From Clostridium beijerinckii (GTDB taxonomy: Bacteria > Bacillota > Clostridia > Clostridiales > Clostridiaceae): a DNA stretch of 64,000 nt. Positions 31,125 to 40,391 of this stretch are shown here, piece by piece. The stretch covers positions 2,337,501 to 2,401,500 of the forward strand of contig CP029329.1 of assembly GCA_003129525.1 (NCBI GenBank). Reading direction: 5' to 3'. Every line of letters starts with the position of its first letter. Position 1 is the first letter of the stretch. The notes beneath the pieces were generated by a model. That model did not search any database, had not been told where the DNA came from, and worked only from the letters and a program-made list of their open reading frames with translations. The position numbers and the translations under genes are program-made.

Positions 31125-32204
31125 ATGAAATCCAAAAAGATGGTTAAATTATTAGGTCTAACATTAAGCGGAATATTAATATTTTCAGCATTAACAGGAT
31201 GTGGAGCAAAAACAGGTGGACAAACAGCTGATAGTGGAGACAAGAAAATAAAAATTGGTGTAAGTATGGATGATTTGAGACTTGAAAGATGGCAACATGA
31301 TAAGGAAATCTTTGAAGAAGAAGCAAAGAAGCTTGGAGCAGAAGTTGTTTTTCAGTCTGCAAATGGAGATGATACAACACAAATGTCACAGGCTGAAAAC
31401 CTTATATCTCAAGGGGTAGATATTTTGGTTATAATACCACATAATGGAGAATCAATAGCACCTATTGTAGAAGAAGCTCATCAAAATAAAATAAAAGTTT
31501 TAGCTTATGATAGATTAATTACCAATAGTGATGTAGATTATTATGTATCATTTGATAATGTTAAAGTTGGAGAATTACAAGGAAAAGCAATTGTAGATAA
31601 AACTCCAAAGGGGAATTATTTTATGATGGGAGGCTCTCCAACAGACAATAACGCAAAGTTATTTAGACAAGGACAAATGAATGTAATACAACCTTATGTA
31701 GATAAAGGTGATATAAAATTAGTTGGAGATCAATGGGTAAAAGATTGGAATGCAGAAGAAGCATTAAAGATAATGGAAAATGCGCTAACTGCAAACAATA
31801 ATAAAATAGATGCTGTTGTTGCTTCAAATGATAGTACTGCTGGTGGAGCTGTTCAAGCATTACAAGCACAAGGATTATCAGGGAAAATTACAATTTCTGG
31901 ACAAGATGCTGATTTAGCAGGTTGCCAAAGAGTTGTTGAGGGAGCTCAATCAATGACAGTATATAAACCTATTAAGGATATTGCTACAAAAGCAGCTGAA
32001 ATGGCTGTAAAGATGGCCAAAGGTGAAGAAATTCAAACAAATGGAAGCATAACTAATAATGGGCAAAAGGATGTTCCTTCAGTATTACTTACTCCAATAG
32101 CAGTTTCAGCTGATAATATGAATGATACTGTTATAAAAGATGGTTTCCAAAAATTTGACGATGTATATAAGAATGTACCAGAAGATAAAAGACCAAGTAA
32201 GTAA
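31125..32204 (+). CDS. xylF: D-xylose ABC transporter substrate-binding protein XylF
   Basis: This encodes 359 residues. The lipobox LTGC marks lipidated Cys at about residue 26, followed by a type I sugar-binding fold with VSMDDLRLERWQHDKEIF, LIPHNGESIAPIV-like segments and SGQDADLAGCQRVVEGAQSMTVYKP, typical of XylF (CUT2 family). It is the high-affinity xylose receptor for XylGH. The gene is preceded by GGGGAG and followed by a stem-loop before xylG. Confidence 0.94.
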   Translation: MKSKKMVKLLGLTLSGILIFSALTGCGAKTGGQTADSGDKKIKIGVSMDDLRLERWQHDKEIFEEEAKKLGAEVVFQSANGDDTTQMSQAENLISQGVDILVIIPHNGESIAPIVEEAHQNKIKVLAYDRLITNSDVDYYVSFDNVKVGELQGKAIVDKTPKGNYFMMGGSPTDNNAKLFRQGQMNVIQPYVDKGDIKLVGDQWVKDWNAEEALKIMENALTANNNKIDAVVASNDSTAGGAVQALQAQGLSGKITISGQDADLAGCQRVVEGAQSMTVYKPIKDIATKAAEMAVKMAKGEEIQTNGSITNNGQKDVPSVLLTPIAVSADNMNDTVIKDGFQKFDDVYKNVPEDKRPSK

Positions 32205-32221
32205 GTAAGTAAATAAACAGC

Positions 32222-32259
32222 ATATTGGGATCTGAAATTAGAATTTTAGATCCCAATAT
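32222..32259 (+). promoter_or_regulatory. Intercistronic stem-loop between xylF and xylG
   Basis: A perfect 12-bp inverted repeat ATATTGGGATCT/AGATCCCAATAT surrounds a 14-base loop, 18 bases after xylF. No T-run follows. Equivalent elements lie after the other two binding-protein genes in this window. Confidence 0.75.
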
Positions 32260-32279
32260 AGAAAGGAGATATGCATTTC

Positions 32280-33857
32280 ATGAGTGAGTATATTTTAGAA
32301 ATGAAAGATATAGTCAAAGAATTCTTTGGAGTAAAGGCATTAGATAGAGTATCTTTAAAAGTTAAAAAGGGAGAAATTCATGCTCTTTGTGGTGAAAATG
32401 GAGCGGGAAAATCTACACTAATGAAAGTTTTAAGTGGAGAGCACCCGGCTGGGTCTTACTCAGGAAAAATAATTTTTGAAGGCAAAGAATTAAACCAAAT
32501 AAGTATAAAAGATTCTGAAAGAGTTGGTATAGCAATTATCCATCAGGAATTAGCTCTTATTAAGCAATTATCTGTAGCAGAAAATATTTTTTTAGGAAAT
32601 GAAATAGGCGAACATGGACTGGTAAATTTTAGTGAACAATTAAATAAGACAAATGAATTATTAAATAGGGTTAAATTAAATGTTAGTCCACTTACTAGAG
32701 CAGGAGATTTAGGTATTGGGCACCAACAATTAGTTGAAATTGCAAAAGCTCTATCTAAAAATGCTAAATTATTAATTCTTGATGAACCTTCAGCTTCTTT
32801 AAGTGAAGGGGAAGTAGAAGTTTTAATGGGAATATTAGATGATTTAAGAAAAGATGGAGTTACATGTATATATATTTCTCATAAACTTAACGAAGTTACA
32901 AGAATATGTGACAATGTTACTGTAATTAGAGATGGCTCAACAATAGGTCAAGTTTCTATTAAAGAAATAGACCAAGATAAATTAGTACAAATGATGGTTG
33001 GAAGAGAAATGAAAAATTTATTTCCAAGGGAAGAACATAAAATAGGTGAAGAATTTTTTGAAGTAAAAAACTTCAATGTTATAGATCCATTTAATAAGAA
33101 CATAAAAAGAGTGAAGAATGCAAGTTTTACATTAAGACGTGGAGAAATACTTGGGATTTCAGGTCTAGTTGGTTCAGGCAGAACAGAAATGGTAGCAAGT
33201 ATATATGGAAGTTTCCAAGGTGAAAAGAATGGTGAAGTATATTTTGAAGGTAAAAAAATTAACATAAAAAATCCAAGTGATGCTTTAAGTAAAGGAATAG
33301 CTATGGTTCCGGAAGATAGAAAAAAAGATGGAATAATTGCAGGCATGAGTGTAGCTAAGAATATGACAATAAGTAATTTGTTAAAATATAAAAAAGGATT
33401 AAGTGTAATAGATAATGATAAAGAAATGATGGATGTTCTACAATTTATTGATGAAATAAAGATAAAGACTGCATCAACAGAATTAGCAATAAAAAATTTA
33501 AGCGGTGGAAATCAACAAAAAGTAATACTAGCAAAAAATCTTTTAGCCGAACCGAAAATATTAATATTGGATGAGCCAACTAGAGGGATTGATGTTGGAG
33601 CTAAGTATGAAATTTATAAGTTAATTTTTAAATTAGCTAAACAAGGAATATCCATAATAATGGTTTCATCTGAATTGCCAGAAGTTCTTGGAATTAGTGA
33701 TAGAGTTTTAGTAATGAATGAAGGTGAAATAAAAGCGAATCTTGAGAATAAAGGATTAACTCAAGAAATGATTATGAGATATTCTGTAGGAAAGAAAGAT
33801 GAAAATGTGAGTGCAAGTTACAAAGAAGAAAGTATGACTTCTGTAGGAGGGGTATAA
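32280..33857 (+). CDS. xylG: D-xylose ABC transporter ATP-binding protein XylG
   Basis: This encodes 525 residues from ATG 32280; AAAGGAG (32262-32268) is 11 bases away, whereas an in-frame ATG at 32271 is only 2 bases away. It has two fused ATPase halves, as in all CUT2 importers. The first has Walker A GENGAGKST and the signature region LGIGHQQLVEIAKALSKNAKLLILDEPSASLS. The second has a degenerate Walker A (GLVGSGRTE) and LSGGNQQKVILAKNLLAEPKILILDEPTRGID. It is separated from xylH by 2 bases. Confidence 0.95.
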   Translation: MSEYILEMKDIVKEFFGVKALDRVSLKVKKGEIHALCGENGAGKSTLMKVLSGEHPAGSYSGKIIFEGKELNQISIKDSERVGIAIIHQELALIKQLSVAENIFLGNEIGEHGLVNFSEQLNKTNELLNRVKLNVSPLTRAGDLGIGHQQLVEIAKALSKNAKLLILDEPSASLSEGEVEVLMGILDDLRKDGVTCIYISHKLNEVTRICDNVTVIRDGSTIGQVSIKEIDQDKLVQMMVGREMKNLFPREEHKIGEEFFEVKNFNVIDPFNKNIKRVKNASFTLRRGEILGISGLVGSGRTEMVASIYGSFQGEKNGEVYFEGKKINIKNPSDALSKGIAMVPEDRKKDGIIAGMSVAKNMTISNLLKYKKGLSVIDNDKEMMDVLQFIDEIKIKTASTELAIKNLSGGNQQKVILAKNLLAEPKILILDEPTRGIDVGAKYEIYKLIFKLAKQGISIIMVSSELPEVLGISDRVLVMNEGEIKANLENKGLTQEMIMRYSVGKKDENVSASYKEESMTSVGGV

Positions 33858-33859
33858 GG

Positions 33860-35029
33860 ATGCAATTAAGTAAAAGTACAGGTTCAGAAAAAGAAAAGAA
33901 ATTTGAGTTTAATGTAATATTTAAATCTAAGATGACAGCAATATTATTAGCAACAGCAGTATTGTGGGTTTTATTTACAGTTTTAACAGATGGGAATTTT
34001 TTAACAACAAGAAATTTATCAAATTTATTTAGACAAATGTCAATTACAGGGGTACTTTCTATAGGAATGTGTTTTGTAATTATTTTAGGTGAGATAGACC
34101 TTTCAGCAGGATCAACTCTTGGATTACTAGGAGGAATTGCAGCAATATTAAATGTTTGGTTTGGTTTTTCAGCTATTCCAACAGTAGTAATAACATTAAT
34201 ACTTGGTGTAATTATGGGAGCTTGGAATGGATATTGGATAGCAGTTAAGAATGTTCCATCATTTATAGTTACTTTGGGTAGTATGCTTATTTTTAGAGGA
34301 ATATTAATAGGGATTACTGGAGGAAATACTGTAGCTCCATTATCACCAGATTTTAAAGCAATAGGACAAGCTTATCTACCAACAGCCCTTGGGTATGTCT
34401 TAGTGGTATTAGCAATTGCAGGTTCAGCATATTTAGTATTAAATAATAGAAAAAATAAAATTAAATACAATATTGATGTTAAACCAATGGCTTTTGATGT
34501 ATTTACAATAGTTGGAATTGGAGTTGTATCGTTAGCATTAGTAGTAATTCTTAATGACTATCAAGGATTCCCAATACCTGCCTTCATAATGTTACTTATA
34601 GCTTTGATATTAGGATTTGTAGGAACAAAAACTATATTCGGTAGAAGAATGTATGGAATTGGTGGCAATAGAGATGCAGCAAGATTATCAGGTATAAATG
34701 TAAAAAAACATATTATAGTTATATATTCAGTACTTGGCTTACTTTGTGGAGTTGCAGGAATATTATTAACAACAAGATTAAATGCAGGGTCAGTTTCAGC
34801 TGGTCAAAGTGCAGAAATGGATGCAATTGCAGCATGTGTTATTGGCGGTGCAAGTTTAGCTGGTGGTAGCGGTACAGTTGTTGGAGCATTAGTTGGTGCT
34901 CTTGTAATGGCAAGCATAGATAACGGTATGAGTATGATGAATACACCTACGTTTTGGCAATATATTGTTAAAGGTCTAATATTACTGATTGCTGTATGGA
35001 TGGATATATCATCTAAAAACAAAAAATAA
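33860..35029 (+). CDS. xylH: D-xylose ABC transporter permease XylH
   Basis: This encodes 389 residues of the CUT2 permease family (RbsC/XylH type) with about ten membrane helices. Typical stretches are GMCFVIILGEIDLSAGSTLGLLGG, VPSFIVTLGSMLIFRGI, GGNRDAARLSGINVKKH and [37 protein letters not shown]. The long middle loop (about 195-215) is charged. It is translationally coupled to xylG. Its last 61 codons are duplicated at 46057-46242. Confidence 0.95.
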   Translation: MQLSKSTGSEKEKKFEFNVIFKSKMTAILLATAVLWVLFTVLTDGNFLTTRNLSNLFRQMSITGVLSIGMCFVIILGEIDLSAGSTLGLLGGIAAILNVWFGFSAIPTVVITLILGVIMGAWNGYWIAVKNVPSFIVTLGSMLIFRGILIGITGGNTVAPLSPDFKAIGQAYLPTALGYVLVVLAIAGSAYLVLNNRKNKIKYNIDVKPMAFDVFTIVGIGVVSLALVVILNDYQGFPIPAFIMLLIALILGFVGTKTIFGRRMYGIGGNRDAARLSGINVKKHIIVIYSVLGLLCGVAGILLTTRLNAGSVSAGQSAEMDAIAACVIGGASLAGGSGTVVGALVGALVMASIDNGMSMMNTPTFWQYIVKGLILLIAVWMDISSKNKK

Positions 35030-35130
35030 TTAATTATGATTAAATAAAATTTTATATACATATTTTTTAATGTATAAAAGTAAGTGGTATATAATGAATA
35101 TAGTCGTTTTATAAAATACAAAAATAAAGC

Positions 35131-35180
35131 AACTAAAAACTCACTTTAAAGACTTTAGTCTAAGAAGTGAGTTTTTTAGT
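35131..35180 (+). terminator. Intrinsic terminator after xylFGH
   Basis: AACTAAAAACTCACTT (35131-35146) pairs with AAGTGAGTTTTTTAGTT (35164-35180) around an inner AAAGACT/AGTCT hairpin. The A and T tracts on both sides make it strong. Confidence 0.88.
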
Positions 35181-35194
35181 TTTGACTATTAAGA

Positions 35195-35300
35195 TATATA
35201 ATTTTTCTGTTTGAAACAGTAAGTTTAAATGTTTACAAGAAGATATAAAATTATAGAAAAAAGTCAAATTTTTCGATTTTTACTTAAAGTTGGTAATGTT
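35195..35300 (+). promoter_or_regulatory. Promoter region of the second oligosaccharide importer
   Basis: The segment holds ATATATAATTTTTCTGTT (35194-35211), a cre-like GTTTAAATGTTTAC (35223-35236) and TATAAAAT-type boxes. The whole arrangement recurs in degenerate form at 50513-50585. The exact -35/-10 pair cannot be fixed by eye. Confidence 0.5.
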
Positions 35301-35351
35301 ATTATTTAAATGTAGCAAAACTATAAAAGAATTTAGGGGGTAGAAAAAAAC

Positions 35352-36665
35352 ATGAATAAGAATTTAAAGAGAATGGCAACAGTAATAACGACTGTTGTAA
35401 TGATGTCATCGTTACTAATTGGTTGTGGAAGTAGTAATTCATCAGCAGTTAATGGAACAGCATCAGAAAAGACAAAATTAACATTATGGCATATTCAAAC
35501 AGCAACTGCAAAAGATGCAATACATGCTTCTGCAGAAAGATTTATGAAAGAAAATCCACAATATGAAGTAGAAATCGTTGATCAGGTTAATGACTCGTAT
35601 AAACAAAAATTAGCTATGTCAATGAGTTCAAATCAAACTCCAGATGTATTTATGCAATGGGGAGGATCAGGATTAATTGATTATGTTAATTCAAATAAAA
35701 TTGCTGATCTTACAGACTTGATGAACAAAGATAACTATAAAGGTAAATTTATAGATGCTGGAATTAATCAATCTTCATACAATGGTAAAATTTACGCTGT
35801 TCCAGTTGAAAACGTATCCGTTGCAGGTTTCTTCTATAACAAAGATGTTTTCACTAAATATGGAATAGAAGAACCAAAAACTATTTCTGAATTAGAAGCA
35901 GCATGTGATAAGTTAAAAGCAAACGGAGTAGCACCATTTGCTTTAGCTAATGCTACAAAATGGACAGGCTCAATGTATTATATGTATTTAGCAACTCGTT
36001 TTGGCGGACTTAACGCATTTGCAGATGCAGCATCAGGAAAAGCTTCATTTGAAAGCCCAGCATTTGAATTTGCTGGAAACAAGATTCAAGATTGGGTTAA
36101 AAAAGGATACTTTATAAATGGCTTCAATGGTATGGACGATGATAGTGGTCAAGCTAGACAAGCATTATATAAAGGCGATGCAGCTATGGACTTAATGGGA
36201 TCATGGTTCTCAGGTACAGTAATCGGTGAAAATCCAGATTTTATCAGTAAATTAGGATTCTTCGCATTCCCAGCATTAGATGGTTCAAAAGAAGATCAAT
36301 CACTTTGTGCAGGAACTGTTGGAGATAATTTATATTCAATTTCAGAAACATGTAAAGATAAAGAAGGTGCTTTTAAATTAATTCAATCTTTATTAGATGA
36401 TCAAGCATTACAAGACCGTAAAAAGTTAGGTAAAATTATTCCACTTAAAGATTTCAAACCTGATGATGCATTAACACAAGAAATCTTAGATACAGTTAAT
36501 AATGCAAAAGGAGTTCAATTATGGTATGACCAATATTTACCAGCAGAAGTTGCAGAAGTACACAAATCAACTAGCCAAGAAATATTTGGTTTAACTAAGA
36601 CTCCACAAGATGCAGATAAAGAATTACAAGCTGCTATGGATGCATATAAAGCAAAAAATAAATAA
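35352..36665 (+). CDS. CUT1 ABC transporter substrate-binding lipoprotein (xylo-oligosaccharide type)
   Basis: This encodes 437 residues. The signal peptide has a lipobox LIGC (Cys at about residue 25). The family 1 fold contains KLTLWHIQTATAKDAIHASAERFMKENPQYEVEIV, MSSNQTPDVFMQWGGSGL and a C-terminal LYKGDAAMDLMGSWFSG. The associated GH30 and GH3 hydrolases suggest beta-linked oligosaccharides such as xylo-oligomers as ligand; this is inferred from context. AGGGGGT precedes the ATG. Confidence 0.9.
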   Translation: MNKNLKRMATVITTVVMMSSLLIGCGSSNSSAVNGTASEKTKLTLWHIQTATAKDAIHASAERFMKENPQYEVEIVDQVNDSYKQKLAMSMSSNQTPDVFMQWGGSGLIDYVNSNKIADLTDLMNKDNYKGKFIDAGINQSSYNGKIYAVPVENVSVAGFFYNKDVFTKYGIEEPKTISELEAACDKLKANGVAPFALANATKWTGSMYYMYLATRFGGLNAFADAASGKASFESPAFEFAGNKIQDWVKKGYFINGFNGMDDDSGQARQALYKGDAAMDLMGSWFSGTVIGENPDFISKLGFFAFPALDGSKEDQSLCAGTVGDNLYSISETCKDKEGAFKLIQSLLDDQALQDRKKLGKIIPLKDFKPDDALTQEILDTVNNAKGVQLWYDQYLPAEVAEVHKSTSQEIFGLTKTPQDADKELQAAMDAYKAKNK

Positions 36666-36690
36666 TTATAGCAACATTAAAAAAAATTAA

Positions 36691-36775
36691 AGCTGTTGCA
36701 AAATAAAGATTTCATAATAAATATATTTAATTTAATAAATTAAATATATATGAATGATTGAGTTTTGCAACAGCT
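36691..36775 (+). promoter_or_regulatory. Intercistronic stem-loop after binding-protein gene
   Basis: AGCTGTTGCAAAA (36691-36703) pairs perfectly with TTTTGCAACAGCT (36763-36775). Within it ATATTTAATTTA and TAAATTAAATAT form a second foldback. No T-run follows. It is the third such element directly after a binding-protein gene in this window. Confidence 0.75.
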
Positions 36776-36801
36776 AATTAATTATAAAGGAGAGAGAAAA
36801 A

Positions 36802-37701
36802 GTGGAATCACAAACTAATAGTTTGGCTAAAAGACGTGCCGCGTCAACAAGAAATGCAGCAATTATATTTCTTGTACCAGCATTATTATTTCTAATAATA
36901 TATATAGCATATCCAATTGTCTATTCTTTCAATTTAAGTTACTATGATTGGAATGGATTTGCATCAAATAAGATCTTTGTAGGTTTGAATAACTGGAAAG
37001 AACTTATTAACGATGTGGTTTTCAAAAAAGCCTTTTTAAATAATCTTATTATCATGGTATTATCTATAATTATTCAAATACCAATTGGTATTTCCCTTGC
37101 AACTTTTTTAGATTTTGGTGGGAAAAAATTAAATGTGTTTAAAGTAATTTGGTTTATACCAATGCTAATGTCATCTGTTGCAATTGGTTACTTATTTAAA
37201 TATGCATTAGATGCGAATTCAGGTATAATAACTGGAATATCAAAGGCATTAGGCGGACAATCAATAGATTTATTAGGCAATCCTAAGACAGCGCTAATTA
37301 CGATTACAGTAGCTATATGTTGGCAATTTATCCCTTTCTATATGGTGTATTTTCTAGCAGCATATAGTGGTATACCATCAGATTTATATGAAGCAGCAAT
37401 TATTGATGGTGCTAAAAAAAGCCAATACTTTTGGAGGATAGCACTTCCACTTATGAAACCAGCTATTAAAAGTGCAATTGTATTATCAATGGTTGGGTCA
37501 TTAAAGTATTTTGATCTTATATACGTTATGACCGGTGGAGGACCAGGTACTGCATCAGAACTCATGGCAACTTATATGTATAAAAATGCGTTTTCATCTC
37601 AAAGAATGGGATATGGTTCTACAATAGCGTCAGGAATGTTTATTCTTATAACAATAATATCATTAGTTACAATTAAAGCATTAAATAGAAAGGAAGATTG
37701 A
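36802..37701 (+). CDS. CUT1 ABC transporter permease, MalF type
   Basis: This encodes 299 residues with a GTG start (AAGGAG 10 bases upstream). Six membrane helices begin at about residue 18 (AAIIFLVPALLFLIIYIAYPIVYSF). The EAA loop is DLYEAAIIDGAKKSQYFWRIALPLMKPA. Its stop codon lies just before the next permease gene. No ATPase gene is in the operon. Confidence 0.92.
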   Translation: MESQTNSLAKRRAASTRNAAIIFLVPALLFLIIYIAYPIVYSFNLSYYDWNGFASNKIFVGLNNWKELINDVVFKKAFLNNLIIMVLSIIIQIPIGISLATFLDFGGKKLNVFKVIWFIPMLMSSVAIGYLFKYALDANSGIITGISKALGGQSIDLLGNPKTALITITVAICWQFIPFYMVYFLAAYSGIPSDLYEAAIIDGAKKSQYFWRIALPLMKPAIKSAIVLSMVGSLKYFDLIYVMTGGGPGTASELMATYMYKNAFSSQRMGYGSTIASGMFILITIISLVTIKALNRKED

Positions 37702-37706
37702 TTATT

Positions 37707-38549
37707 ATGAAGCAGAATTTATCAATAAAAAAATTATCTACAAAAACTATAATTGGAATACTCGCAATAGTTTGGCTTTTAATCACAATAGTTCCTTTTA
37801 TATTTATGTTACTAGCAGGATTTAAGCAACAATTTGAAATGCTTATGGGAAGTGTATTTGATTTACCTAAAAGTTTATATTTAAACAATTTTATGGATGT
37901 ATTTAAAGGGAACATATTTATATATTTTAAAAATAGTGTATTAGTACTTATAGTTTCACTAGTAATATTATTATTCTTAAGTGCATGTGCATCTTATCCA
38001 TTATCTAGATTTAAATTTAAGTTAAATAAACCAATTTATGCTATAATAGTAGCATGTATGTCAGTTCCAGTTCATGTGACACTCCTTCCTATATTCTTAA
38101 TGACTACTAAGATAGGTTTATATGATAGTCCTTGGGCATTAGTAGGTCCATATGTAGCTTTTAATCTACCAATTTCAGTATTTATACTAGTTACATTTAT
38201 GCAGGCTATCCCTAGAGAATTGGAAGAAGCAGCTGAAATAGACGGTTGTAATAAATATAAAATTTTCTTTAATCTTATGCTTCCGCTAGTAAAGCCAGGA
38301 CTTGCAACTTTAGCTATTTATAATGGTGTTGCTATATGGAATGAATTTAGTTTTGCATTAGTTTTAACTCAAACTTTACCTAATAGAACATTGCCACTTG
38401 CTATTTGGGAATATCAAGGACAATATACAATGAATGTGCCAATGATTATGTCAGTTCTAACTATTTCTATGTTACCAATGATCATAGCATTTATTTTTGG
38501 ACAAGATAAATTAATTAAAGGCATGATGGCTGGTGCCGTTAAAGGATAG
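37707..38549 (+). CDS. CUT1 ABC transporter permease, MalG type
   Basis: This encodes 280 residues from ATG 37707 (AAAGGAAG 10 bases upstream), six helices, EAA loop ELEEAAEIDGCNKYKIFFNLMLPLVKPG, and the C-terminal GMMAGAVKG typical of MalG-type permeases. It pairs with the preceding permease. A weak hairpin (38560-38592) without a T-run separates it from the kinase gene, so all seven genes up to GH3 may form one transcript. Confidence 0.92.
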   Translation: MKQNLSIKKLSTKTIIGILAIVWLLITIVPFIFMLLAGFKQQFEMLMGSVFDLPKSLYLNNFMDVFKGNIFIYFKNSVLVLIVSLVILLFLSACASYPLSRFKFKLNKPIYAIIVACMSVPVHVTLLPIFLMTTKIGLYDSPWALVGPYVAFNLPISVFILVTFMQAIPRELEEAAEIDGCNKYKIFFNLMLPLVKPGLATLAIYNGVAIWNEFSFALVLTQTLPNRTLPLAIWEYQGQYTMNVPMIMSVLTISMLPMIIAFIFGQDKLIKGMMAGAVKG

Positions 38550-38621
38550 AAGCATTATGGTATACATAGAAAGTATTGTTTCTATAGCATACAAAAAAAT
38601 AATATAGAAAAGGGTACTAAT

Positions 38622-40391
38622 ATGTATAAAGCAATAGTAAAAATCATAAGTAAATTATCCAGCATGAAATTTAATCAAAAAATCACTATTCTTTTTATTC
38701 TAGCAGTTTTAATTACAAATACTTTTGTAATTTATACAGTATATCAATTAGCAGGAAAAGAGATTACTCAAAAATCTACTGGACTTGTACAAGGACAATT
38801 TGAAACTATAACAGATATATTAGATATAACATTAAAAAACTTTATTGAAACAGCAAATATCATTAAATCAGACAGTCGAGTACAAGAATTTTTAATGAAT
38901 AATAATTTAACTTCAAAGAATTATTATAAAGATACAAAAGATGCTTATTCCTCAATAAGATATCTTTTAGATTCTAATAGTTATATAGATTATATTGCAT
39001 TGGTAAAATTTAATGGGCCAGAATTGGCATATGTAGGAGAAGTTTGGACTAACAGTGATTTTAGAACTCAAACATTGGAGGATTATAAAAATGCAATAGC
39101 AACTCAATTTGGAAATTGTAAAATAAGTATGAAAAGAAAAGTATTTTATCCAGAACAGTATGTTTTAAATATTTATCAACCTATTAGCGATAAATATGAT
39201 TCAAAATTGAACACTGGGTTTTTAGTTATAGGAATTGGAGAAAAAAATATTAAAGAATTTTATTCCAATTTAGATAAAGAATTGAAAATGCAAATTTATT
39301 TGGCGGATAAAGATGGAATTGTTATATCTGATACAAGCAAATCTTCGATCGGAAAGGAAAGTTTGTATAAGGATGTATTAAAAGGAGAAAGTGGACAACA
39401 AAAGGTTGAAAACAAAATGGTTGTTTATCAAAAACTTAATAATTGGGATTGGTATATGGTAGGGGAGATTCCAATGGAATCATTATTAAAAGATACTAAT
39501 ACGGTAATATATTTTATAATATTATGGGTATTAATATCTGGAGTACTCATTAGCATAGTGTGTTATAAATTAAGCAAGAATTTATATAAACCTATGGAAA
39601 CCATTGTAAAGAAAATGAATGAGGTTTCTAAGGGGAACCTTGAAGTCAGAATGGAAAAAGAGTATAAAGGAAATGATTTTAAACAACTTGCAAGTGGTTT
39701 TAATATTATGATTGAAGAAATTAATATACTGATGTTTAGAATAAAAAAGGAACAAACCGAGATTAAACAAATTGAACTAAACAGGTTACAGTCTCAAATC
39801 AAACCACATTTCTTATATAATACTTTAGAGTGTATCCATTGGCAGGCATTATCTGATGGAAATAAGGATGTATCGCGAATGGTAAAAGCTTTAGCTAATT
39901 ATTATCGTTTATGTTTAAGTAAAGGAAAAGACATAATACCGCTTTCACAAGAATTAGCAAATATAAATAATTATTTGATTATCCAAAATATGAGGTATAG
40001 TGATATTGTCCAATGTCAAATTAATATAGATGATCGTTTTTCAAATGTTTTGATACCTAAGATGACGTTACAACCTTTAATAGAAAATTCAATTTATCAT
40101 GGGATAAGGGTTAAGGATGGGTATAAAGGTAAAATATCCATTACTATAGAAGAAGTAAATAATAAAATAGTTATATCAGTAGCAGATACTGGAATGGGTA
40201 TGGAACAAGAACAAATTGATCAAATCAATAATTCTATATCAGTATTTGATGAAAAAACAGGATATGGGTTAAGAAATGTACACAAAAGAATAGAAATATT
40301 GTTTGGTAGTGGGTATGGATTATACTATAGGAAAAATAAGTTTGATGGAACTACAGTAGATATTCTATTACCTAAAGGGGAGAATAATTAA
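38622..40391 (+). CDS. YesM-type sensor histidine kinase
   Basis: This encodes 589 residues. The first membrane helix is about 20-44, a large extracellular sensor of the double-Cache type spans about 45-290 (TGFLVIGIGEKNIKEFYSNL ... LNNWDWYMVGEIP), the second helix is about 293-316, then HAMP (about 317-372) and a kinase domain with phospho-His H396 (QSQIKPHFLYNTLE) and ATP-binding motifs DTGMGM and GYGLRNVHKRI. It probably senses an extracellular oligosaccharide directly. Its last base is shared with the ATG of the response regulator gene. Confidence 0.93.
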   Translation: MYKAIVKIISKLSSMKFNQKITILFILAVLITNTFVIYTVYQLAGKEITQKSTGLVQGQFETITDILDITLKNFIETANIIKSDSRVQEFLMNNNLTSKNYYKDTKDAYSSIRYLLDSNSYIDYIALVKFNGPELAYVGEVWTNSDFRTQTLEDYKNAIATQFGNCKISMKRKVFYPEQYVLNIYQPISDKYDSKLNTGFLVIGIGEKNIKEFYSNLDKELKMQIYLADKDGIVISDTSKSSIGKESLYKDVLKGESGQQKVENKMVVYQKLNNWDWYMVGEIPMESLLKDTNTVIYFIILWVLISGVLISIVCYKLSKNLYKPMETIVKKMNEVSKGNLEVRMEKEYKGNDFKQLASGFNIMIEEINILMFRIKKEQTEIKQIELNRLQSQIKPHFLYNTLECIHWQALSDGNKDVSRMVKALANYYRLCLSKGKDIIPLSQELANINNYLIIQNMRYSDIVQCQINIDDRFSNVLIPKMTLQPLIENSIYHGIRVKDGYKGKISITIEEVNNKIVISVADTGMGMEQEQIDQINNSISVFDEKTGYGLRNVHKRIEILFGSGYGLYYRKNKFDGTTVDILLPKGENN

